Source: Verrucomicrobia subdivision 3 bacterium UBA693
Lineage (GTDB): Bacteria; Verrucomicrobiota; Verrucomicrobiia; Limisphaerales; UBA8199
Assembly: GCA_002298785.1 (NCBI GenBank)
Contig: DBMR01000110.1
Span: 10,398 to 74,397 of the forward strand
Length of the DNA: 64,000 nt
Direction: 5' to 3'
A program made the position numbers and the translations under genes. The notes under the pieces are model-generated. The model saw only the letters and a program-made list of their open reading frames with translations. It was not told the origin of the DNA and searched no databases. Positions within the stretch are counted from its first letter, which is position 1. Every line of letters starts with the position of its first letter. Of the stretch, positions 41,378 through 48,398 are shown in pieces.

Positions 41378-42736
41378 ATGCTGATGGACACGCATATGCA
41401 TCAGACCACACCTATTTCCCGGCGGCGTTTTTTGCGGCGAACTTCAATGGCCTTGGCGGCGGCGGCAGCGCCGGCGGTAATTCCGGCGTCGGCGCTGGGT
41501 CGGAGCGGGCTAGTCCCCCCCAGTGAGCGTATCAACATGGGATTTATTGGCGTAGGCGGGCAGGGGGGCGGGCATTTGTTGGGGTATGCGTGGACGTATG
41601 TGCCGGGGGGCTACGTTGCTCGGAAGGATGTGCAGGTGTTGGCGGTGTGCGATGTGCGGCAGGAGCGTCGTGAATTTGCGCAAAAACGGGCCAACGAATT
41701 GTATGCGGAGAAGCTCGGGCAGCCCGGCTTCAAGGGCGTGGAGGCGTACAACGATTTTCGCGAGGTGTTGGGGCGGCCGGACATCGACGCGGTTTTGATC
41801 GCGTTGCCCTATCATTGGGCCGCGCCGATGGCGATTCGGGCCATGCGCGCGGGGAAGGATGTTTACTGCGAGAAACCGGTGGCCATCACCGTTCGGGAAG
41901 GCAGCCAGGTGATCGAAACGGCGCGGCAATCCGGCCGGGTTTACCAGGCGGGCATGCAGCAGCGGTCCGAGTATGGCGGGAAATTCCGGTTGGCGTGCGA
42001 ATTGGTGCGCAACGGGCGCATTGGCACGTTGAAAGAGGTGTTCGCCTACCGTCAGCCGGGGGCGTTTTATCCACAGCCATGGACCTCGACGGTCTCGAAG
42101 ATGGTGCCGGCGGGATTCGACTGGGATTTGTGGCTGGGACCGCTGCCGTGGCGCCCGTACGGCGGAGAGTCGGGCCACGCGTTGTCCGGGTGTTTCATTG
42201 GGGACGTGAACTGGGCCCCGCACCATTACGACATCATCCAATGGACGGTGAATCCTGATCCCCGGGCGGCGATCGAGGTGGAATATGAGAATCCCGGCCA
42301 GCAGCCGCAAAGCGCGGTGGCGCATTATCACTATGCGAATGGGGTCGTGGTCCATTCGACTGGTTATCCCGGGGAAAAGGTGGGCGATGAAGGCGGGGCC
42401 TGTTTCGTGGGGACAAAAGGCCGCATTGCGGTCGATCGAAACAGTATCGTTTCGTACCCGGCCGGGATACTGAACCAGCCGTTGGGGGCCGAGGATGCAC
42501 GGGTATATCACGCCAGCAGTCATTCGGGCAATTTCCTGGAGTGCGTCCGCAGCCGGCGGCAGACGATCTGCCATCCGGAAACCGCGGTATACACGATGAA
42601 CGCCATCTTCATCGGGGGCATTGCGCTGGCGTTACAGCGGTCGGTGAAATGGGATCCGGCGAAGCTGGAATTTCCAGGGGATGAAGCGGCGAATCGGCTG
42701 CTTTCCTACACACCGCGCCCGCCGTGGTTCCTGTGA
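41378..42736 (+). CDS. Tat-exported Gfo/Idh/MocA family oxidoreductase
   Basis: 452 residues. The ATG at 41378 is chosen because GGGAG lies nine bases upstream; ATGs at 41384 and 41396 are alternatives. Tat signal 'SRRRFLRRTSMALAAAAAP' at about 13-31, then 'INMGFIGVGGQGGGHLLGYAW' (Rossmann GxGxxG), 'GKDVYCEKPVAITVREGSQVIETARQSGRVYQAGMQQRSEYGGKFRLACELVRNGRIG' and a C-terminal dimerisation sheet ending 'ANRLLSYTPRPPWFL'. The ending is typical of secreted Verrucomicrobiota/Planctomycetota members. It shares TGATG with an open frame of the following HEAT gene, pointing to an operon. Confidence 0.92.
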   Translation: MLMDTHMHQTTPISRRRFLRRTSMALAAAAAPAVIPASALGRSGLVPPSERINMGFIGVGGQGGGHLLGYAWTYVPGGYVARKDVQVLAVCDVRQERREFAQKRANELYAEKLGQPGFKGVEAYNDFREVLGRPDIDAVLIALPYHWAAPMAIRAMRAGKDVYCEKPVAITVREGSQVIETARQSGRVYQAGMQQRSEYGGKFRLACELVRNGRIGTLKEVFAYRQPGAFYPQPWTSTVSKMVPAGFDWDLWLGPLPWRPYGGESGHALSGCFIGDVNWAPHHYDIIQWTVNPDPRAAIEVEYENPGQQPQSAVAHYHYANGVVVHSTGYPGEKVGDEGGACFVGTKGRIAVDRNSIVSYPAGILNQPLGAEDARVYHASSHSGNFLECVRSRRQTICHPETAVYTMNAIFIGGIALALQRSVKWDPAKLEFPGDEAANRLLSYTPRPPWFL

Positions 42737-42765
42737 TGACACCCAAAATTGACAAAGCCTGCGTC

Positions 42766-45150
42766 ATGAAACAAAAGCTGATCCAGATAGTATGCCTGGT
42801 GGGGTGGCTCGTCCTGGGGACAATTGCCGCCCGTGCGGATGAAGAGTCGGACTTGATCCAAATCCTGCAGGGTAATGCGGGGGTGGTGGAGAAATGCGCC
42901 GCGTGCCAGCGATTGCGGGTGGTGGGTACCTCGAAATCGGTGAGCGCGCTGGCACCTTTGCTATTGCAGGAAGGCACAGCACAAGCCGCCCGCTATGCGC
43001 TCGAACCGATGACCTCGACTGAAGCCGGTGTGGCGCATCGTGAGGCTTTTGGCAAGGCTGCCGGCAATCTTAAGGCCGGATTGGCGGATTCGCTGAGTTG
43101 GCGTAAAGACGACGTGGCGATTCCGCAACTTGTAACCGCGCTGGTCGACCCCGATCCGGTGACCGGTGCGGCGGCGGCCGTGGCGCTGGGGCGTATTGGA
43201 GGAAAGGCCGCGGCGGAAGCTCTCCTGGGTGCGCGCGGCAAAGTCGGCACGCACGTGCTGGCGGCAGTCTTCCGGGGTTTGCTGGCCTGCGGGGATCATT
43301 ATTTGGCAGGCGGCGATCCAGTATCCGCAGTGAGCGTGTACTCCGGAATGCTAACTGGGGACACGCCGGATACGGTCCGCATCGCCGCCTGGCGGGGGTT
43401 GACCCAGGCAGATCCGGCTGGGAATCCGAAGCGATTTCAAGAGGCCCTGACGGGCAAGGATGCGGCGCTGCACCTGGCGGCACTGAAACTCATTCGCGAA
43501 CTCGGCGATCCGGTGACCTGGCGTGCCTGTGCGAAGAGTTGGGATGGATTGCCGGAAGAATCACAGGTCGCAGTGATAGATGCCGGAGCGAGCCTGGGCG
43601 AGGAGGCGCGACCCATTTTGCGACTAGCGGCGGCAAGCCCGCGATTGACGGTGCGTCAGGCTGCGTGGTTAGCCGAGGCCAAGGCTGGAGATCCGTCCTT
43701 GATTCCCGCGCTGGCGAAAGCGGCTGCTGGTGGCGAAGCCGCGGAACGGCAAACCGCTCGTGAAACGCTCGCCACGCTGCATGGTCCGGGAGTAAAGGAA
43801 GCCTTGCTGGCTGAAGTGGACCGTGTTGAGGATGCGGAGAAAGTGGAACTGCTAGTGGCAATCGGAGACCGGGGAGAGGCGCAAGGGGAGTCGCTCTTAT
43901 TGAAGTACGCCTCCAGCGGGCCGGAACCGGCCCGGTTGGCAGCACTGGAGTCTCTGGGCAAATTGGCTTTGTCGGGCAGTGTGCCCACGTTGCTGGACCT
44001 GGTTTTGAAGTCGGAATCACCGGGTGACGTCGAGCCGGTGTTGCAGGCCTTGGGAGCGATTTGCCGCAATGAAGCGCGCCGTGACCAGTCGGCGAGCATC
44101 GTCTTGGCGCGAATGACGGGGTTGACTGGAGCCCCGCGCGCACGGCTGTTGCCGGTGATGGCGGAATTGGGAACCCCGGCGGCCTTGCAAGCCACCGTGG
44201 CAGCCACCAAAGAGAGCGATCCGGCCATCGTGAAGGTGGCAGTGCGGGTGCTATCGCAATGGCCAAATGGCGAGGCGGCGGCGCGGTTGCTGGAGTTTGC
44301 GCAGGCGACCTCGGACCCGACCTTGCAAGTACTGGCGTTTCGTGGGGCTATCGACGGGCTTTCGCAGGAGTCGGACCCAGGGGTGCGACTTGAGAAGCTG
44401 CGGCAGGCGCTGGCCCTGGCAAAGCGGCCGGAAGAGAAGCGCCAGGCTTTGGGGCTGATCGCTCAAATTCCCACGAGTGAAGCGATGGCGCTGTTGCTTG
44501 GGGCGTTGGGAGATCCGGCGCTGGCAAACGAAGCGGCGCTGGGGGTGCTGGGGATCGCGGAAAAACTGGCAAAGACCAATCCCCAACTCGCTTCGGAAGC
44601 TGCGGAAAAGGTGCTGGCGCATTCCCATAATCCGGAGTTCATAAAGCGTGCCTGGGCGATGCGGGGCAAAAAGCCCGGACCGTTTATCCGGGGTTGGCAG
44701 GCCTGCGGGCCTTTCACCCAGGCGGGCGCGGCTACGGCGATGGCGTTGTTCGACGTCGTGTTTCCCCCGGAAAAACCGGGTGAATCTGTGACCTGGAAAT
44801 CCCTGCAAAGCGGCGACATCGCCGATTTGCTGTCCCTGTATCCTGGCCAGCTTAATTGCGCCGCCTATTTGAAAACCACGATCAACGCACCCGAAGACGC
44901 GGATGCCATGCTCTTGCTGGGCAGTGATGATGGGGTAAAAGCCTGGTTGAATGGCACGGTGGTGCATACCGCCAATGTGGATCGCGGACTGGTGGCGGAT
45001 CAGGATGTCGCACCGGTGAAGCTCAAAAAAGGTGCCAACGAGCTGTTGCTAAAGATAACCCAAGGGGCCGGCGGGTGGGCAGCCTGTGCGCGGGTCGTAG
45101 GCAGCGATGGCAGCCCGATTACCGGCTTAAAGACGGGCGTCGAGCCCTGA
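42766..45150 (+). CDS. Secreted HEAT-repeat protein with C-terminal carbohydrate-binding-like domain
   Basis: 794 residues from the ATG at 42766, which begins the signal peptide ('MKQKLIQIVCLVGWLVLGTIAARA'); the frame extends upstream to ATG 42736 and GTG 42724. The next 620 residues are helical HEAT-like repeats, many with an Ala/Leu-Gly rhythm ('AVALGRIGGKAAAEALLGA', 'AALESLGKLALSGSVPTLLDL'). The last 160 residues form a beta-rich domain ('IRGWQACGPF', 'YLKTTINAPEDADAMLLLGSDDGVKAWLNGTVVH'), as found at the ends of secreted proteins that bind sugars. Likely a periplasmic scaffold working with the upstream oxidoreductase; no enzyme motif is seen. Confidence 0.82.
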   Translation: MKQKLIQIVCLVGWLVLGTIAARADEESDLIQILQGNAGVVEKCAACQRLRVVGTSKSVSALAPLLLQEGTAQAARYALEPMTSTEAGVAHREAFGKAAGNLKAGLADSLSWRKDDVAIPQLVTALVDPDPVTGAAAAVALGRIGGKAAAEALLGARGKVGTHVLAAVFRGLLACGDHYLAGGDPVSAVSVYSGMLTGDTPDTVRIAAWRGLTQADPAGNPKRFQEALTGKDAALHLAALKLIRELGDPVTWRACAKSWDGLPEESQVAVIDAGASLGEEARPILRLAAASPRLTVRQAAWLAEAKAGDPSLIPALAKAAAGGEAAERQTARETLATLHGPGVKEALLAEVDRVEDAEKVELLVAIGDRGEAQGESLLLKYASSGPEPARLAALESLGKLALSGSVPTLLDLVLKSESPGDVEPVLQALGAICRNEARRDQSASIVLARMTGLTGAPRARLLPVMAELGTPAALQATVAATKESDPAIVKVAVRVLSQWPNGEAAARLLEFAQATSDPTLQVLAFRGAIDGLSQESDPGVRLEKLRQALALAKRPEEKRQALGLIAQIPTSEAMALLLGALGDPALANEAALGVLGIAEKLAKTNPQLASEAAEKVLAHSHNPEFIKRAWAMRGKKPGPFIRGWQACGPFTQAGAATAMALFDVVFPPEKPGESVTWKSLQSGDIADLLSLYPGQLNCAAYLKTTINAPEDADAMLLLGSDDGVKAWLNGTVVHTANVDRGLVADQDVAPVKLKKGANELLLKITQGAGGWAACARVVGSDGSPITGLKTGVEP

Positions 45151-45879
45151 TCAGACCGTCACCGGACGCGCCAAGTTGGCGTGGATCACAGCTTCACCGA
45201 TGAGTTTTGCGGTTTCTTCCGGAGCAAGGTGATCGGTGTTTATCATCAGATCATACAGCAGCGGGTCGTCGATATTTTTATCGAAGTAAGTCTTCAGGTA
45301 TCGGGCCCGACCTCGATCCTCGCGGTGGATACGTTCCAGCGCCGCCTGATATTCCAGGTGCTCGGCATCCATGACGCGGTGCGTGCGCACCTCCAGTGAG
45401 CCCACCAGGCGCACATGAAAAACGTGCTCCAACTTCGCCGTCACCACCGACGCCCCGCGGCCAATTAGAATCACGTTTCCCATTTCCGCCAGGTGCAGAA
45501 TCGTTTCACTGGTCTTCCGCACCAGGACAACGGATGAAGGGTGCAAACCAAAAAGTTCGTCCATGATATCGGCGATATCCGAAGTCCGGTCCTCGGTCAT
45601 GAAACGTGACAGGCGTTGGGGCAGGTGATGATCCTGCAGCACGCGTTCCACCAGGTTTCGGTCAAACACCGTCCAGGGACAGCCTTCCCGCGGGGCATGA
45701 ATATCCATGTAGGCGGCCAAGGCTTCGGTGACCGCGGCGCCGCCACTACCACTTTGCCGGGAAAGGGTGATGGCACGGCGCTTCGCCGGATGTTGTTTAA
45801 ACGCGGGGCCATCAGGCGCCGGTTTGAGGTTCAAGTTGATGAAGGATAGGCAGTGGTCGAATCCGGGTGATGTTTTCAT
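45151..45879 (-). CDS. Cytidylate-kinase-like family protein
   Basis: 242 residues. After 30 residues without known motif comes 'RRAITLSRQSGSGGAAVTEALAAYM', the glycine-rich loop of the cytidylate-kinase-like family, which lacks the Lys of a full Walker A. 'VFDRNLVERVLQDHHLP', 'GNVILIGRGASVVTAKLEHVFHVRLVGSLEVRTHRVM' and 'DRGRARYLKTYFDKNIDDPLLYDLMINTD' follow, matching the domain order of PF13189-type proteins. The substrate is unknown; nucleoside monophosphate phosphorylation is the family expectation. Convergent with and directly adjoining the HEAT gene (no gap). Confidence 0.85.
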   Translation of the reverse strand: MKTSPGFDHCLSFINLNLKPAPDGPAFKQHPAKRRAITLSRQSGSGGAAVTEALAAYMDIHAPREGCPWTVFDRNLVERVLQDHHLPQRLSRFMTEDRTSDIADIMDELFGLHPSSVVLVRKTSETILHLAEMGNVILIGRGASVVTAKLEHVFHVRLVGSLEVRTHRVMDAEHLEYQAALERIHREDRGRARYLKTYFDKNIDDPLLYDLMINTDHLAPEETAKLIGEAVIHANLARPVTV

Positions 45880-46225
45880 GCGGCAATTCCTTTACAACGT
45901 TGCGAATTTGGGCGGTGGTTGTTGCTCATACACAGTCCGCTCGCTGACCGCATTAAACATACTCAAAATTAGTTAAAACCGCAAGTGATAATAGTAAACA
46001 TTAGCTGTGCGTATGTCTAATGGGGTTAAGCATCAGAGCTGGCAAGCGGTGTGAAAGGAGGGTGGGTTGCGATTGGAGGCTGTCAACGCAAGTAATTGAC
46101 CTGCAATGTGAAAGGTGAATAGTGGTCTCTGGAAGCTATTTCGCGAGCTTACTCTGAGCCGCCCATAGAGTGGGGATGTCCTGCTGGTACGCAGGACTGC
46201 GGTGGCTAATGCATGTGGGTAAGAC
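45880..46225. other. Intergenic region without a recognised gene
   Basis: 346 bases between the cytidylate-kinase-like gene and the LtaS-like gene. It contains the candidate promoter at 45956-45984 and a GTCCTGC/GCAGGAC hairpin (46178-46197) without a T run, just past the LtaS-like stop. No credible gene was seen. Confidence 0.5.
45956..45984 (-). promoter_or_regulatory. Candidate promoter of the cytidylate-kinase-like gene
   Basis: Minus strand TTGCGG (45984-45979), 17-base spacer, TATGTT (45961-45956), in an AT-rich patch. Gives a leader of about 70 bases to the ATG at 45879. Confidence 0.4.
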
Positions 46226-48241
46226 TCAAGGAGCCACTGCCGACTGGGGAGATGGGTCGAGGGCAAAACGGCGGTTCACGTATAAATCATCCGCCACCTG
46301 GTAAAGCGCGGTGACGTCCCTTTGCAGCTCGGCTTCCTCCGGGGTGGGGGAGCGACCGATCAGCTTCATCTCGCCGGTGTGCGGGGCGCCATCGTAGATT
46401 TCCACGCCTTGCATCAAGCCGAGCACGACGAGGCGATCCCGGGCGAACATTCCGACATCACGGTTGTGATTCACCGGTGCGCGGCCTTCGCTGCCGGCCG
46501 GCTTCAACAGATCGCGGCCGAAGAACATGGACTCATAAGGGCGGCCTACGAGGCCCAGCAGTGTGGGGGAAACATCCAATGAACCGCCGAGCATGGTTTC
46601 ACGGGCGGGGGCTTTGACGGCCGCCGGTCCGAGAATGACGAGGGGGATTTCGTAGGAGCGGATGGGAATGCTCTGTTTGCCGTAAACGCGATCACCATGG
46701 TCCGCGACCACCGCGAAGATGGTATTGGTCCAAAAAGCCTCTTTTTTGGCCAACTCGAAGAATTTGCCCAGCGCGTAGTCGGTGTATTTCACAACGTTGG
46801 CGCGGCCTTTTGGGGGTTCGGGGATGCGGCCGGGAGGGTAGGTGTAGGGCTTGTGATTGGAAACGGTGAGGAGGGTGGCGAGGAACGGCTTGCCGGCGGC
46901 GTGGAGCGCATGCATTTCCTCGATGCCACGCCCGAAGAGATCCTCGTCGCTCACGCCCCAAATAGTGGTAAATACTGGCTTTTTAAAGTCTTTTTGCTCG
47001 ATGAACCGGTCGTAGCCGTTGCGCACGGCATAGGAGCGCATGCCGTCGAAGAGGCCGCGTCCGCCGTAGACGAAAAAGGTTTCGTAGCCGTCGCGCTTGA
47101 GCACGCGGGCGACGGTCTCGACGTTGTCGGAGCGATCGCGTTTGACGATGGAATCACCGGGGAGCGGAGGGAAAGAGGACAGGACGCCTTCCATGCCGCG
47201 CACGGTGCGGTTGCCGGAAGCATAGAGGTTTGCGAACAGGAGCCCTTCTTCCGTGGCGAGTTTATCCATGCACGGGGTGAGGGTATCGGGACGCCCGAGG
47301 CAGCCCCAGAATTCGGAGCCGAGGCTTTCCTCGAGGATGATCACGATGTTCAGCTTGGGGCGGGACGGGTCGCCGGGGATGGAGCGGCGGATGGACTGGC
47401 CGTCGGCGAACCGCACGCCGGGTTCTGAGAGGAGTTGTCGGGTACGCTGATAGGCTTCCTGCTTGTCCAGGGTGAGGTAGAACGCGCTGTAGTCGAGATG
47501 ACGGGTCCAGAACGCCGCGATGAAGGAGAGGCTGCCGTTGTTGGCGATTTCGCGCAGCGTTCGGTCCTTGCTGATCTCGGGCGCTTTGAAGGAGACGGTA
47601 AAGCTCAAACACACCGCTAAAGCCGTCATACCAAGGGCAGCCAGGGCTTTGGTGGAGGTACGCAAAGGGGTGATTTCAGGATGATAAAGGACGCGGCGGG
47701 CGAGCCAGGCCCAGCCAATCACGATTGCCAGGCAGGCCGCCAGCACGATTGGCACGTTATAGGAATCCCAGATGTTGACGAACACTTCGTGCGGATAGAG
47801 CAGATAATCCACCGCCACGGTGTTGAATCGGGATTTGAATTCCTCGAAGAAGAAGTACTCCACGAACAGCATGAAGACGAGGTAGAACGCAGCGAGGGAG
47901 GTGAGTACCCAGACGCCGGTTTTGACGGACGGACGGAACCAAAAGCGCTCGCTGAGGAACCACAGCGACCAGAGCCAGGGCAACGTATAGACCAGCGCGA
48001 CGAGTGCGTCCCGGTGCAAGCCGGAGATGAACGCTCCCAGGATGTCCAGCGCAGCGGGAGATTGGGAATGAAAACGCGCGAATAAATACGTCCGCAGCAT
48101 CGCCCATCCCAGGACCAGCGACACCAACCAAAACAAGGCAAAACGGTAACGTGCCGATTTGAAAAGAGTCGCGGGCACCGCGGTTGGCTGGGCGGTTTCG
48201 GCTGGGCTAGGCTCGGGAGCGGCAACAGGTTTTTCGGGCAT
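46226..48241 (-). CDS. LtaS-type membrane sulfatase/phosphoglycerol transferase
   Basis: 671 residues. The N-terminal third has a Pro-rich cytoplasmic start and five membrane helices (about 33-55, 68-90, 102-125, 160-182, 200-222). The extracytoplasmic domain is of the alkaline-phosphatase/sulfatase superfamily: 'NIVIILEESLGSEFWGCLGRP' (metal Glu), 'ASGNRTVRGMEGVLSSFPPLPG' (catalytic Thr), 'IWGVSDEDLFGRGIEEM' and 'VVADHGDRVYGKQSIPI' (Asp-His). In Gram-negatives this group adds phosphoglycerol or phosphoethanolamine to envelope glycans or lipids. It is a monocistronic gene, divergent from the 985-residue protein. Confidence 0.92.
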   Translation of the reverse strand: MPEKPVAAPEPSPAETAQPTAVPATLFKSARYRFALFWLVSLVLGWAMLRTYLFARFHSQSPAALDILGAFISGLHRDALVALVYTLPWLWSLWFLSERFWFRPSVKTGVWVLTSLAAFYLVFMLFVEYFFFEEFKSRFNTVAVDYLLYPHEVFVNIWDSYNVPIVLAACLAIVIGWAWLARRVLYHPEITPLRTSTKALAALGMTALAVCLSFTVSFKAPEISKDRTLREIANNGSLSFIAAFWTRHLDYSAFYLTLDKQEAYQRTRQLLSEPGVRFADGQSIRRSIPGDPSRPKLNIVIILEESLGSEFWGCLGRPDTLTPCMDKLATEEGLLFANLYASGNRTVRGMEGVLSSFPPLPGDSIVKRDRSDNVETVARVLKRDGYETFFVYGGRGLFDGMRSYAVRNGYDRFIEQKDFKKPVFTTIWGVSDEDLFGRGIEEMHALHAAGKPFLATLLTVSNHKPYTYPPGRIPEPPKGRANVVKYTDYALGKFFELAKKEAFWTNTIFAVVADHGDRVYGKQSIPIRSYEIPLVILGPAAVKAPARETMLGGSLDVSPTLLGLVGRPYESMFFGRDLLKPAGSEGRAPVNHNRDVGMFARDRLVVLGLMQGVEIYDGAPHTGEMKLIGRSPTPEEAELQRDVTALYQVADDLYVNRRFALDPSPQSAVAP

Positions 48242-48398
48242 ACGGCGCTGGAGCCATCATACACCAGGGGCAGAGAAGGCATAAGAATAAATTCGGCGAA
48301 GTCAAATTCGGCGATTGCCGGTGGTTGGTTCGCCAGTTACAACAGCAGTCACCGGGCGGCGGCAGAAATGACTTCTCCGCGTCAGGCCCTTCAAGCGC

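Noticed and set aside
46178..46197. GTCCTGC/GCAGGAC hairpin past the LtaS-like gene
   Set aside because: No T run on the minus strand; role not supported.
46033..46266. 77-codon minus-strand frame after the LtaS-like gene
   Set aside because: It overlaps the end of that gene, has no ribosome-binding site and reads as low-complexity, non-family sequence.
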